Numbered from the stretch's first letter, positions 25,024-34,146 are shown. The stretch: 42,677 nucleotides of DNA from Erysipelotrichaceae bacterium (GCA_015058845.1 SVBO01000008.1:1-42677); one strand, 5' to 3'. Numbers and translations are program-made. Notes: generated from the letters alone by a model not told the origin.

Positions 25024-27423
25024 ATGTTTTCTAATAAAGAAGGATTCAAGAAAGAGTATGAACGCCATATGGCAGAAGAATATGGTCGTAGCCTAGAACT
25101 CTCACATATTACAGAGAAGTACATGGTACTAGGAAAGATGATCAGAGAGTATGCCGCTATCCACTGGAAAGAAACTAGAACTAAGGTAGCGAAACAAGGA
25201 CTAAGACAAGTACATTATTTCTCTATGGAATTCTTGATGGGAAGATTAATGACGAATAATCTAATGAACCTAGGGATCTATGATATCGTGAAAGAAGGAT
25301 TGAATGACCTAGGGATCGATCTAAATGAATTAGAAGACTTAGAAAGCGATGCAGGACTTGGAAATGGTGGTCTAGGAAGACTTGCAGCATGCTTCATGGA
25401 CTCCCTAACATCTCTGGATTATCCTGGTACAGGGAATAGTATCCGTTATCAATATGGTTTCTTTAAACAAAAGATCGAGAATGGATATCAAGTAGAAGTA
25501 CCTGATCAATGGTTAAAGTATGGTAACGTATGGGAAGTAAAGAAACCTAAGCTTGCAGTAGATGTATGTTTCTGGGGAAGAGTAGAGATGTACATGGACC
25601 ATAAGGGGAAACTAAAAGCAAATCATATTGACTGTGAAAGAGTACGTGCTGTACCATATGATGTACCTATTGCAGGATGTCAGAACAATGTAACGAATAC
25701 ATTACGTCTATGGTCTGCTGAACCAAGTGAAACACTACCTAACAAAGAGTTCCGTCAATATTTAAGTGAAGTCAATGAGATCTGTATGAACCTATATCCA
25801 AATGATACAGTAGAATCAGGAAAGTACCTACGCTTAAAACAACAATACTTCTTTGTAGCCGCTGGTCTAGCAGCCCTAGTAGATGCTCACTTACGTGTAT
25901 ATCCTAGTATGGATAACTTCTGGGAAAAGAATATCATTCAATTAAATGATACACATCCAGTACTAGTGATCCCTGAACTAATGCGTATTCTCATGGACCA
26001 ATTCGAATATGAATGGGATGACGCATGGAACCAAGTAACTAAGTGTGTAGCTTACACGAACCATACAGTATTAAGTGAAGCGCTAGAGAAATGGCCAACA
26101 GAATATATCCAGAAACTATTACCACGTATCTATATGATCATTGAAGAGATCAACCGTCGTCATGTATTAGACCTAAGATCTCGTGGCATCTCTCAAGAAG
26201 CAGTATCTTCTATGATGATCATTAAGGATGGTCTAGTATATATGGCTAACCTAGCGATCGTAGCTAGTACTTCTGTCAATGGTGTAGCAGCCTTACATAC
26301 AGAGATCTTGAAGAAAGATGTTATGAAGAACTTCTATGAGATCTATCCGCAAAAGTTCAATAACAAGACAAATGGGGTAACACATAGAAGATGGTTGTTA
26401 TATACAAACCCACAATTAGTATCTCTATTGGATAATACGATCGGAGAAGACTATAAGAAAGATCCAGATCGTTTAGAAGATCTAATGGCATATATTGATA
26501 ACAGGGATGTTCAAGAAGCATTCTTACAAGTGAAGAGACAACGTAAAGAGATCTTAGCGAAATATATCAAAGATACATTGAATATTGAAGTAGATGTAGA
26601 TTCTATCTTCGATGTGCAAGCGAAACGTCTACATGCGTATAAGAGACAATTACTGAACTGTATGCATATTATTTATCTATACAATCAGTTCAAGAAGGAT
26701 CCTAACTTCACAATGCCTAAGAGAACATTTATCTTCTCTGCCAAGGCAGCTCCTTCTTATTACTTTGCAAAGTGTGTAATTAAGTTGATCAACTCTTTAA
26801 GTGAAACGATCAACAATGATCCAGTAGTATCTAAGTATATGAAGGTCGTATTTATTCCTAACTATAGTGTAAGTGTAGCAGAGATCTTGTTGAATGCTGC
26901 GGATGTTAGTGAGCAGATCTCTACGGCTGGTAAGGAAGCTAGTGGTACTGGTAATATGAAGTTCATGATGAATGGGGCTATTACTTTAGGTACATTGGAT
27001 GGTGCGAATGTAGAGATCTCTGAGCGTGTGGGTAGAGAGTACTGTGAGATCTTTGGTATGACTGCGGATGAGGTAGATGCTCTTCGTAAGAGTGGTATGT
27101 ATGATGTTTGGAAGTATTATGCAGATGATAGAGACTTACAAGAAGTGTTAGATCGTTTAAATATGACACCATTTACTACAAATGTGCAAGAGTTTAGAAG
27201 TATCTTTGATGAATTGATGTATCATAATGATGAGTACTTCTTATTAGCAGATTTCCAAGCCTATGTTGCAGCACAAAGAAGAGTGGCTGAACGTTATCAA
27301 GATCGTTATGGTTGGGCTAAGATGTGCTTGGTGAATATTGCTAAGAGTGGTTATTTCTCAACGGATAGAACGATCACTCAATATGCAGAAGAGATCTGGC
27401 ATCTTGAGAAAGTAAAAGTATAG
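25024..27423 (+). CDS. glgP: Glycogen phosphorylase
   Basis: Releases glucose 1-phosphate from the non-reducing ends of glycogen or maltodextrin. A 799-residue GT35 enzyme of normal bacterial length. The active-site glycine loop is DAGLGNGGLGRLA, and the PLP lysine is Lys646 in the motif EASGTGNMKFMMNG. Regulatory N-terminal extensions of the eukaryotic enzymes are absent. It stands as a single-gene unit between its own promoter and terminator, which is unusual against the glgBCDAP operon of Bacillus. Confidence 0.95.
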   Translation: MFSNKEGFKKEYERHMAEEYGRSLELSHITEKYMVLGKMIREYAAIHWKETRTKVAKQGLRQVHYFSMEFLMGRLMTNNLMNLGIYDIVKEGLNDLGIDLNELEDLESDAGLGNGGLGRLAACFMDSLTSLDYPGTGNSIRYQYGFFKQKIENGYQVEVPDQWLKYGNVWEVKKPKLAVDVCFWGRVEMYMDHKGKLKANHIDCERVRAVPYDVPIAGCQNNVTNTLRLWSAEPSETLPNKEFRQYLSEVNEICMNLYPNDTVESGKYLRLKQQYFFVAAGLAALVDAHLRVYPSMDNFWEKNIIQLNDTHPVLVIPELMRILMDQFEYEWDDAWNQVTKCVAYTNHTVLSEALEKWPTEYIQKLLPRIYMIIEEINRRHVLDLRSRGISQEAVSSMMIIKDGLVYMANLAIVASTSVNGVAALHTEILKKDVMKNFYEIYPQKFNNKTNGVTHRRWLLYTNPQLVSLLDNTIGEDYKKDPDRLEDLMAYIDNRDVQEAFLQVKRQRKEILAKYIKDTLNIEVDVDSIFDVQAKRLHAYKRQLLNCMHIIYLYNQFKKDPNFTMPKRTFIFSAKAAPSYYFAKCVIKLINSLSETINNDPVVSKYMKVVFIPNYSVSVAEILLNAADVSEQISTAGKEASGTGNMKFMMNGAITLGTLDGANVEISERVGREYCEIFGMTADEVDALRKSGMYDVWKYYADDRDLQEVLDRLNMTPFTTNVQEFRSIFDELMYHNDEYFLLADFQAYVAAQRRVAERYQDRYGWAKMCLVNIAKSGYFSTDRTITQYAEEIWHLEKVKV

Positions 27424-27432
27424 GTAAGTAAG

Positions 27433-27461
27433 CTTCGTGGATCTCCACGGAGTTTTCTTTT
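27433..27461 (+). terminator. Intrinsic terminator after glgP
   Basis: CTTCGTGG pairs with CCACGGAG (one G-U) around ATCT, followed by TTTTCTTTT. The T run merges into the -35 box of the next gene. Confidence 0.85.
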
Positions 27462-27488
27462 GACGTATTCTATGGTAAAATATAGAAT
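27460..27488 (+). promoter_or_regulatory. Promoter of the MATE exporter gene
   Basis: TTGACG and TAGAAT, each five of six to consensus, 17 bases apart, immediately after the glgP terminator. Confidence 0.7.
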
Positions 27489-27511
27489 TGTAATGGATAG
27501 GAGGGATAGAT

Positions 27512-28828
27512 ATGAGTCAATGGAATGAGTTAAGACCTCATGTTCAACAAGTATGGAAACTCAGTCTACCTGCTATCCTCTCTCAGATCACAACGATCGC
27601 TATGCAGTATATTGATTCTGCTATGGTAGGAAATCTAGGAGCGAATGCCTCTGCGGCTATTGGACTAGTTTCTACTACTACATGGTTATTGAGTGGTATT
27701 ACCTATGCAGTAACAGCAGGGTTCTCTGTACAAGTGGCGCATCAGATCGGAGCTAAGCAAGAGAGAGAAGCTAGAGATATCGTGAAGCATGGTCTTTTGA
27801 CTGCTTTGATCGTATCTGGTCTATTATGTATATTTGGTATATTGATCGCTACCCCTCTTCCTATTTGGTTGGGAGGAGAAGAAGTACTACATCATGATGC
27901 TACAGCCTATTTCTTTGTATTTGCTTGTATGCTACCATTCTCTCAGCTCAATTCACTCACATCCTCTTTCTTACAATGTAGTGGAGACATGGTCACACCT
28001 AGTATCTTGAATGCTATGATGTGTGTATTAGACGTGATCTTCAATTCCTTCTTTATTCCTAGATATGGTGTATTAGGAGCAGGGATCGGTACTGCGCTTG
28101 CTTGTGTTGTGATCAGTGTATTAATGTTCTATTGTTGTTGTGTTCGTAACAGTAGTTTGCGATTACATAGAAATGAGAAGACTATGTTTAGTAGTTTGAT
28201 TCTAGCTAAAGCATGGAAGATCGGTGTACCTGTAGCAGTACAAGAGATCGCTATGTGTGGAGCTATGGTAGTGTCTACCATGATCATCGCGCCATTAGGG
28301 GCTATTGCGATCGCAGCCCATTCCTTTGCGATCACTGCCGAGAGTTTATGTTATATGCCAGGCTATGGTATTGGTTCCGCAGCTACTACATTAGTAGGTA
28401 GAAGTGTGGGAGCTAAGGAGATGAAGTTAGCTAAGAGATATGGGAATATATGTACAGCCATGGGAGGGATCTTCATGGGAGTGACAGGGATCCTGATGAT
28501 GTTCCTATGTCCCCTAGTATTCTCACTATTGACACCTGATCCAGCCGTACAAACACTTGCGATCCAAGTATTACGCATTGGTCTATTAGCAGAACCATTA
28601 TATGGCGTATCGATCGTAGCGGCAGGAGCACTTCGAGGAGCAGGGGATACGCTTGTACCAAGTCTTATGAACCTAGCAAGTATCTGGGGCGTACGTTTAG
28701 TCCTTGCCTATTTCTTAGTAGAGTCTATGGGACTACATGGTGTATGGATCGCCATGGCAGTAGAGTTATGTGTAAGAGGTCTATTGATGTTGTATCGACA
28801 GAAGACTTCTCGATATTATAGTATCTAG
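27512..28828 (+). CDS. MATE-family multidrug or metabolite exporter
   Basis: A 438-residue membrane protein with twelve predicted helices in two repeats. It begins LRPHVQQVWKLSLPAILSQI, followed by MQYIDSAMVGNLG, the typical first-helix motif of MATE transporters. The second half opens in the same way (WKIGVPVAVQEIAMCGAMV). These proteins export cationic drugs or metabolites in exchange for Na+ or H+; the substrate is unknown. GATAGGAGGGAT precedes ATG 27512. Single-gene unit. Confidence 0.9.
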   Translation: MSQWNELRPHVQQVWKLSLPAILSQITTIAMQYIDSAMVGNLGANASAAIGLVSTTTWLLSGITYAVTAGFSVQVAHQIGAKQEREARDIVKHGLLTALIVSGLLCIFGILIATPLPIWLGGEEVLHHDATAYFFVFACMLPFSQLNSLTSSFLQCSGDMVTPSILNAMMCVLDVIFNSFFIPRYGVLGAGIGTALACVVISVLMFYCCCVRNSSLRLHRNEKTMFSSLILAKAWKIGVPVAVQEIAMCGAMVVSTMIIAPLGAIAIAAHSFAITAESLCYMPGYGIGSAATTLVGRSVGAKEMKLAKRYGNICTAMGGIFMGVTGILMMFLCPLVFSLLTPDPAVQTLAIQVLRIGLLAEPLYGVSIVAAGALRGAGDTLVPSLMNLASIWGVRLVLAYFLVESMGLHGVWIAMAVELCVRGLLMLYRQKTSRYYSI

Positions 28829-28835
28829 TATATAG

Positions 28836-28860
28836 GGTCTATTCTATGAATAGGCCTTTT
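28836..28860 (+). terminator. Intrinsic terminator after the MATE gene
   Basis: GGTCTATTC pairs with GAATAGGCC (one T-G) around TAT, followed by TTTTC. Confidence 0.75.
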
Positions 28861-28870
28861 CTAATTCCTT

Positions 28871-28906
28871 TAGGAAATTGCATTTAAACCTTTCCTATGG
28901 TACACT
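28871..28906 (+). promoter_or_regulatory. pulA promoter with inverted repeat around the -35 box
   Basis: TTGCAT (28878-28883) and TACACT (28901-28906) are 17 bases apart. TAGGAAA (28871-28877) and TTTCCTA (28891-28897) form a perfect 7-base inverted repeat with a 13-base centre that begins exactly at the -35 box. This is a good place for a repressor or activator dimer. Confidence 0.5.
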
Positions 28907-28933
28907 ATACATATCTATTAAAGGGGTAATATC

Positions 28934-30985
28934 ATGGAGACTGCATGTGCATATTTAGATAATTATAAGGAAATACGTATAGAGATCGCTAAGCATTTCT
29001 ATGAAGGAGAGAGCAAAGCATTCTATGTATCTTTACAAAGTGGGGAACTCAAAGAACTAAGTGTATTACGTAAGAGTAGAGAGAGTGATAAGGTAGTATA
29101 TACAGTAAGAGCCTTCCCATCCTTACAGATCGGTACAGCCTATGAGATCGTAGAAGAACATGGATATCGTTTCCCATTACAGTATCGTTATATTGTACGA
29201 GAAGGGAAATTTGATCGTGAATTTAGTTACCATGAGGAAGATCTAGGAGTCACTTATCGCAAAGAACATACACAATTTAAAGTATGGGCTCCTACGGCCT
29301 CTACCATGATCTTATGCCTAGAGAAAGAATATTACCCAATGCAACGAGGCGAAAAGGGTGTATATAGTGTAGATATTTCTAAAGATACAGCCCTATATGA
29401 ATACCACTACCTAGCCCAAGTCAATGGAAAGTGGGTAGAGAGTGTAGATCCATATGCTAAAGGAAGCACGATCAACTCTAAACGAAGTGTTGTGATCCCT
29501 CCAAGTAACGTCCAAGTAGAAAGACATACACCACAAGTAGATAGTTGTGTACCCGTGATCTATGAAGTCAGTGTACGTGACTTCACATCCTCCCTAAGAA
29601 ATACCCATCGCTCTACTTTCAAAGGCTTCATCAGTGAAGACCTACGTACCAATAACAAACAAATAGCAGGCTTCGACTACTTAAAAAGCCTAGGCATCAC
29701 TCATGTCCAATTCATGCCGATCTATGATTTCTATACAGTAGATGAAGAGTATAAATTTAAGTTCTATAACTGGGGCTATGATCCTATTCAGTATAATATT
29801 CCAGAGGGAAGTTACTCCTCAGATCCATTAGATCCATTAGCAAGGATCATTGAATGTAAACAAATGATCGAAGCATGTCACAAAGAGAATATGTATGTAG
29901 TCATGGATGTGGTATATAACCATATGTATAACAAAGATCTATCTTCCTTTGAGAAACTAGTTCCTTACTATTATTTCCGTATGAATCGTGCGGGAGAGTA
30001 TTCTAATGGTTCTTTCTGTGGAAATGATTTTGATAGTACTAGAGAAATGGCTCGTGCTTATATTGTAAATAGTGTTAAGATGTGGATGAGTGAGTATAAT
30101 GTAGATGGCTTTAGATTTGATCTAATGGGCATCATAGATATCGATACGATGAAGGAGATCACTCGTCAATGTCGTGCTATGAAACCGAATTGCTTGATCT
30201 ATGGAGAGGGTTGGAATATGCCTACGATGTTAGAGGAACAACGTAGATCGAATATGTTGAATGCGTATCAATTACCACAAGTAAACTTCTTCAATGATTC
30301 TTTCAGAGATATCGTGAAGGGTAAAACGAGTGAGGGAGAGAGTGGTGTTAGGGGATATCTGACTGGGGATATTTCGTATATCGAAGAGATGAAACATGTG
30401 TTACTAGGAAATACTAGTTCTCGCTTATTCACATCTCCTATGCAATCGATCAATTATGTAGAATGTCATGACAATGCTACGGCATATGATAAGGTCAAAA
30501 TGTGTTTATATTATGAGGGAGAAGAGAACTGGAAGAAGAGATGTAAGTTATTGATCTCGGCTGTATTATTAGCCCAGGGGATCCCATTCTTACATGCTGG
30601 TCAAGAATTCTTACGTACTAAGAATATGGCACATAACACATATAATTCCTCTGATAGTATCAATACACTAGACTATGAACGTAAAGATAAATATCAAGAT
30701 GTAGTAGATTTCACGAAAGAATTGATCAAGTTCAGGAAGAATACCGTAGGCTTTACGAAACAGGAGTATCATGATATCGAGAAGGATATCAAGTGTCTAG
30801 ATATGGGAAATGGTGTGCTAGCCTACCAAGTAGTAGCAGGGGATCAGGTATATACAACGTACTTTAATCCTACTGAGGGTTCTTATCAATTACCACACTA
30901 TGAGCAATGTATTTTAAGTAGTGATGGTGTATGGGATCAGTATATCCCTCCTATTTCGATGTGTATCACAATGTCTTATCAGTAA
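28934..30985 (+). CDS. pulA: Type I pullulanase (glycogen debranching)
   Basis: Hydrolyses alpha-1,6 branch points, here probably of glycogen limit dextrins because no signal peptide is present. 683 residues: an N-terminal region to about 100, CBM48 (about 105-190, TQFKVWAPTAS), the GH13 barrel and a C-terminal beta domain. The type I pullulanase signature YNWGYDP is at 278-284. Catalytic residues are Asp396 (FRFDLMG), Glu425 (YGEGW) and Asp513 (ECHDN). AAGGGG precedes ATG 28934. Together with GlgP it completes glycogen breakdown; no glgX-type gene is in the window. Confidence 0.94.
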   Translation: METACAYLDNYKEIRIEIAKHFYEGESKAFYVSLQSGELKELSVLRKSRESDKVVYTVRAFPSLQIGTAYEIVEEHGYRFPLQYRYIVREGKFDREFSYHEEDLGVTYRKEHTQFKVWAPTASTMILCLEKEYYPMQRGEKGVYSVDISKDTALYEYHYLAQVNGKWVESVDPYAKGSTINSKRSVVIPPSNVQVERHTPQVDSCVPVIYEVSVRDFTSSLRNTHRSTFKGFISEDLRTNNKQIAGFDYLKSLGITHVQFMPIYDFYTVDEEYKFKFYNWGYDPIQYNIPEGSYSSDPLDPLARIIECKQMIEACHKENMYVVMDVVYNHMYNKDLSSFEKLVPYYYFRMNRAGEYSNGSFCGNDFDSTREMARAYIVNSVKMWMSEYNVDGFRFDLMGIIDIDTMKEITRQCRAMKPNCLIYGEGWNMPTMLEEQRRSNMLNAYQLPQVNFFNDSFRDIVKGKTSEGESGVRGYLTGDISYIEEMKHVLLGNTSSRLFTSPMQSINYVECHDNATAYDKVKMCLYYEGEENWKKRCKLLISAVLLAQGIPFLHAGQEFLRTKNMAHNTYNSSDSINTLDYERKDKYQDVVDFTKELIKFRKNTVGFTKQEYHDIEKDIKCLDMGNGVLAYQVVAGDQVYTTYFNPTEGSYQLPHYEQCILSSDGVWDQYIPPISMCITMSYQ

Positions 30986-30988
30986 AAC

Positions 30989-31013
30989 AGGCAACTCATT
31001 TGAGTTGCCTTTT
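30989..31013. terminator. Bidirectional terminator between pulA and the MGMT-like gene
   Basis: AGGCAACTC pairs with GAGTTGCCT around ATTT, with TTTT on one side and AAAA on the other, so it can serve both converging genes. It touches the stop codon of the minus-strand gene. Confidence 0.85.
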
Positions 31014-31311
31014 AATTCCCATTCCATGTATGCTTCATAAGATCTACATTCCCATTCTTTCTGAACGTGATCCCCTCATCACACAACAATTCTCTTTGCT
31101 CTTGCCACCCAGGCACCAATCTACCCTGACAATTCACCACACGATGACAAGGATACTCCCCAAAGAAACCCGCCATACTCATGACTCTACCCACTAAACG
31201 AGAGTTCTTAGGTCTACCGATCAAGGCCGCGATCTGTCCATAAGTAGCTACTTTCCCACAAGGGATCTCACTGACTACCGCCAAGATCTCATATATTAAT
31301 TCCTCATTCAT
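31012..31311 (-). CDS. Single-domain MGMT-family alkyltransferase-like protein
   Basis: A 99-residue protein equal to the C-terminal DNA-binding domain of O6-methylguanine-DNA methyltransferase. IPCGKVATYGQIAALIGRPKNSRLVG is the helix-turn-helix with the arginine finger, and PCHRVV holds the alkyl-acceptor Cys55. Proteins of this size are usually alkyltransferase-like (Atl) with Trp in place of the cysteine and no transfer activity. Here the cysteine is kept, so it may be a minimal methyltransferase. The stop codon of the upstream PNPOx-like gene lies 1 base before the ATG, indicating coupling. Confidence 0.85.
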   Translation of the reverse strand: MNEELIYEILAVVSEIPCGKVATYGQIAALIGRPKNSRLVGRVMSMAGFFGEYPCHRVVNCQGRLVPGWQEQRELLCDEGITFRKNGNVDLMKHTWNGN

Positions 31312-31312
31312 A

Positions 31313-31795
31313 CTACTTCCCTACCAATTCTATCGCTTGCTTACCACTGATCTCCTTGATATCTACACGCACAATCGCTACATTTGCAAGATGATCTTGG
31401 ATCTCCTTCTCTCCCTCTATCACATAGCTAGGAGAATACTTCTTAACTAATAAACGAAGCGCATGAATGACCTTATCACTATCCACTACCACAGAAGCCA
31501 CCCCAAACCCGATCACACTACGGAAATAACTAGTAAACTTCTCTTCCACGATATCCTCCTGATCGATCACACAGAAAGACACCCTAGGATCATACTGTAA
31601 CACATCCCACTTATGCCCCACTCTAGCACAATGGAAATAGAAATGATCCTCCTCTACCACATAATTCACAGGCACCACATACGGAAACTCCTCATCACCC
31701 TTCATACCCAAGGTAACAGTGATCCCCCTCTTCATAATATCTATAACCTCATTACTACTTAACAATTGCTTAGATCTACGCATAGAATACCTCAT
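31313..31795 (-). CDS. PNPOx-fold flavin-binding protein (NimA-like)
   Basis: A 160-residue split-barrel protein of the pyridoxamine 5'-phosphate oxidase-like superfamily, closest in pattern to NimA-type proteins: RRSKQLLSSNEVIDIMKRGI, then PYVVPVNYVVEEDHFYFHCARVGHKWD. The HCAxxGHK motif binds the flavin phosphate in this group. Such proteins reduce flavin-accessible substrates, sometimes 5-nitroimidazoles; the native substrate is unknown. The frame opens at 31813, but GAGGTGG lies at the right distance from the ATG at 31795. Cotranscribed with the MGMT-like gene. Confidence 0.82.
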   Translation of the reverse strand: MRYSMRRSKQLLSSNEVIDIMKRGITVTLGMKGDEEFPYVVPVNYVVEEDHFYFHCARVGHKWDVLQYDPRVSFCVIDQEDIVEEKFTSYFRSVIGFGVASVVVDSDKVIHALRLLVKKYSPSYVIEGEKEIQDHLANVAIVRVDIKEISGKQAIELVGK

Positions 31796-31852
31796 ACAGA
31801 CCACCTCAAACATAGAATATCACAGTAAATCTCTCACATACAATACTTATTA

Positions 31853-31881
31853 TTAATTTAAAGGTAACTTCGTGGTATAAT
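31853..31881 (+). promoter_or_regulatory. Promoter of the solute-binding lipoprotein gene
   Basis: A perfect TATAAT at 31876-31881 with a weak TTAATT 17 bases upstream. The ribosome binding site GGAG follows 10 bases later. Confidence 0.55.
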
Positions 31882-31902
31882 ACTAGAAATGGAGTGTGGA
31901 AT

Positions 31903-33330
31903 ATGAAGAAAGTATTGATCATGATGCTAGGGGTCTTATTAGGAATAGTAGGATGTCAGAAGCAAGAAGAAGAGGTCGGTTGTGTGCTAGATGGTACACA
32001 GGTGTGTTATGATGAAGAGGGTTCTTTCGTATTAGAAGAAGGAGCAGTTATTTATATTGGTGGATTAGAGAAAGAGTTCGAAGATGCATTGATCCAAATG
32101 TGGGATGCCTATTATCCAGAGTATAAGGGATTGATCGGGTCTACTAGTGAGAAGGAAGCGTATGATGCTGCGAGTGATCTATTAGCCCAAGAGAGGACCT
32201 ATGATATCATTTATACGAGTGAAGAGATGGTCACTTACTATTTAGATAAGTTACGTGCATGGGAAGAGAGAGTATATATTATTGCTAATGAGAATAGTAT
32301 CGCAGAGAAGATCGTGAGTCCTCTAGATCAGTACTTTATTCCCTATAGTATGGATGGTAGTGCCTTTCTATATAATAAGACTATGTTAGAGGCACTAGGA
32401 ATAGATGTAGAGAGTGATGAAGATGGCAATGGTCTACCGGATAGTATCGATACCTGGGAAGAGATCTTTGTGTTAGCAGATACTTGGAGTCAAGAACCTC
32501 CTGTATATAAAGATCAGAAAGTACTAGTCACATTCCCATTCTCTTTAAATGAAATGTCATTAAGTTACTTCATGCTTACTTCCAATCACTTCCGTCTATT
32601 TAGTAGTAACATTGGAAATGACCCAGGGTTCAATCACCAAAGCTTCGTGAAAGCACTAGGTTTCATTCAAGAGATTGGGAAACATACTATGGCTAGTAAA
32701 GAAGTCACTACTAAAGTGGATCAGGAAGTGATCACAGAGATCATTCCGTATACTACAGAGGAATATATTTGGCAGTGGGAAGATGTCTTCAACCATGAGA
32801 TATCTCCTTTTGGGGTAGTGACTCCATGGATGACATATACAGAAGCAGAAGGGTATAATGGGGTAGACTATGTGATCGCTCCATTTCCTACTTATCAAGG
32901 AACACAACAAGCTTCATTTGTTAGCTATAATGGCTTTGCTATGAAGGCCAATACACCTTATCCAAGTGCTACGAATGCAGTCATGGAATTCTTGCGTAGT
33001 GAGAAGGTAATGCGATTATTTGTACAGTATACTAATGAGATCCCATATGCCTATCAGGATCATTCTTTATTCTTCAATGATGATCGTGGAGAATGGATGG
33101 ATGCCTTGGTGTTAGGAGATCATATCTCTTTACTAGCACTCCCTGATAATGTATATGTATCTGCTATGAATGGATACTATGAGATCAAGTGGATTGATGT
33201 ATTGAAAGGTCTGATCGAGCAGAACTTTACACCTGAGTATGCAGCTAGTGTGATCCAGGAGAGATATGAGAAGTGGTATGGTGAACAGAGTAGTATCAAG
33301 GGATTAGAGATAGAACTTGGGATCAAGTAA
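31903..33330 (+). CDS. Orphan carbohydrate-type solute-binding lipoprotein
   Basis: A 475-residue extracellular solute-binding protein of the family 1 (maltodextrin-type) fold. The signal peptide ends in lipobox IVGC, so Cys18 is lipidated. YSMDGSAFLYNKTMLEALGI is the typical hinge-region motif. An insertion at 171-183, SDEDGNGLPDSID, looks like an EF-hand or dockerin-like calcium loop. Cys27 and Cys35 could form a disulfide. No ABC permease or ATPase gene is adjacent, so it must work with a transporter encoded elsewhere or act as a sensor. GTG 31894 is also in frame, but GGAG fits ATG 31903. The ligand is not known; nearby glycogen and pullulanase genes make an alpha-glucan plausible. Confidence 0.85.
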   Translation: MKKVLIMMLGVLLGIVGCQKQEEEVGCVLDGTQVCYDEEGSFVLEEGAVIYIGGLEKEFEDALIQMWDAYYPEYKGLIGSTSEKEAYDAASDLLAQERTYDIIYTSEEMVTYYLDKLRAWEERVYIIANENSIAEKIVSPLDQYFIPYSMDGSAFLYNKTMLEALGIDVESDEDGNGLPDSIDTWEEIFVLADTWSQEPPVYKDQKVLVTFPFSLNEMSLSYFMLTSNHFRLFSSNIGNDPGFNHQSFVKALGFIQEIGKHTMASKEVTTKVDQEVITEIIPYTTEEYIWQWEDVFNHEISPFGVVTPWMTYTEAEGYNGVDYVIAPFPTYQGTQQASFVSYNGFAMKANTPYPSATNAVMEFLRSEKVMRLFVQYTNEIPYAYQDHSLFFNDDRGEWMDALVLGDHISLLALPDNVYVSAMNGYYEIKWIDVLKGLIEQNFTPEYAASVIQERYEKWYGEQSSIKGLEIELGIK

Positions 33331-33331
33331 A

Positions 33332-33357
33332 AACAGGCACTTATATAAGTGCCTGTT
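33332..33357. terminator. Perfect palindrome terminator between converging genes
   Basis: A 26-base perfect palindrome (each half AACAGGCACTTAT). The T tract is on the minus strand (TTTTT after the stem), so it serves ung better; the plus side has only ACTCTTT. It overlaps the ung stop codon. Confidence 0.85.
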
Positions 33358-34033
33358 ACTCTTTATTCGGTAATTGCCAATCAATAGGAGTTTCCCCATT
33401 CTCTATTAAATAGGTATTTGCTTTAGAGAAATGCTTACAACCAAAGAAACCATTATAAGCAGATAATGGACTTGGATGGGCAGCAGTTAATACTAAGTGC
33501 TTAGGGTTATTCAGTAATGCTTGCTTATCCTTTGCATTTCTACCCCATAGTAAGAATACCACAGGACCATCCTTCTCATTCAGTAATGAAATGATCTTAT
33601 CCGTCAAGATCTCCCATCCCTTCCCCTTATGAGAATTCGCAGCACCTTCTCTAACTGTTAGTACAGTATTGAGAAGTAATACACCCTGCTTAGCCCAAGT
33701 CGTTAATTCTCCATGGTCTGGGATCGTGATCCCTACATCTTGCACCTGTTCCTTAAAGATATTCACTAGACTAGGAGGCGCTTGTACACCCTTCTTCACA
33801 GAGAAACATAAGCCATGGGCTTGATTAGGACCATGGTAAGGATCCTGTCCTAAGATCACGATCTTCGTATCTTGATAAGAAGTATACTTTAAAGCATTAA
33901 AGATATCATACATATTTGGATAGATCGTCTTTGTATTATATTCCTCTACTAGAAACTTACGGATCTCTTGATAGTATTCCTTCTCAAACTCATCCTTCAA
34001 TAACGCATCCCAATCATTTCCCATATGTACCAT
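33356..34033 (-). CDS. ung: Uracil-DNA glycosylase, family 1
   Basis: Excises uracil from DNA as the first step of base-excision repair. 225 residues, normal length. The catalytic motif is [14 protein letters not shown], with Asp as the water-activating residue, and HPSPLS is the DNA minor-groove loop. The start at 34033 follows GAGGTG by 5 bases; a second ATG lies three codons in. Convergent with the solute-binding gene and divergent from folC. Confidence 0.96.
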   Translation of the reverse strand: MVHMGNDWDALLKDEFEKEYYQEIRKFLVEEYNTKTIYPNMYDIFNALKYTSYQDTKIVILGQDPYHGPNQAHGLCFSVKKGVQAPPSLVNIFKEQVQDVGITIPDHGELTTWAKQGVLLLNTVLTVREGAANSHKGKGWEILTDKIISLLNEKDGPVVFLLWGRNAKDKQALLNNPKHLVLTAAHPSPLSAYNGFFGCKHFSKANTYLIENGETPIDWQLPNKE

Positions 34034-34055
34034 ACTAACACCTCATTTCTAGTAT

Positions 34056-34084
34056 ATTGTACGATAAGTTAAGCAATTCAGCAA
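34056..34084 (-). promoter_or_regulatory. Promoter of ung
   Basis: On the minus strand TTGCTG (34079-34084) and TACAAT (34056-34061) are 17 bases apart, 22 bases before the ung start. Confidence 0.55.
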
Positions 34085-34146
34085 GAAAAGGATACTGAAA
34101 GTACAAAGATGTGTTACAATACCTATACGAATAAAGGAGTGATACC

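Noticed and set aside
30180-30193. cre-like sequence TGAAACCGAATTGC in pulA
   Set aside because: It is deep inside a coding region, has an imperfect half-site, and no matching sites were seen at the glg promoters.
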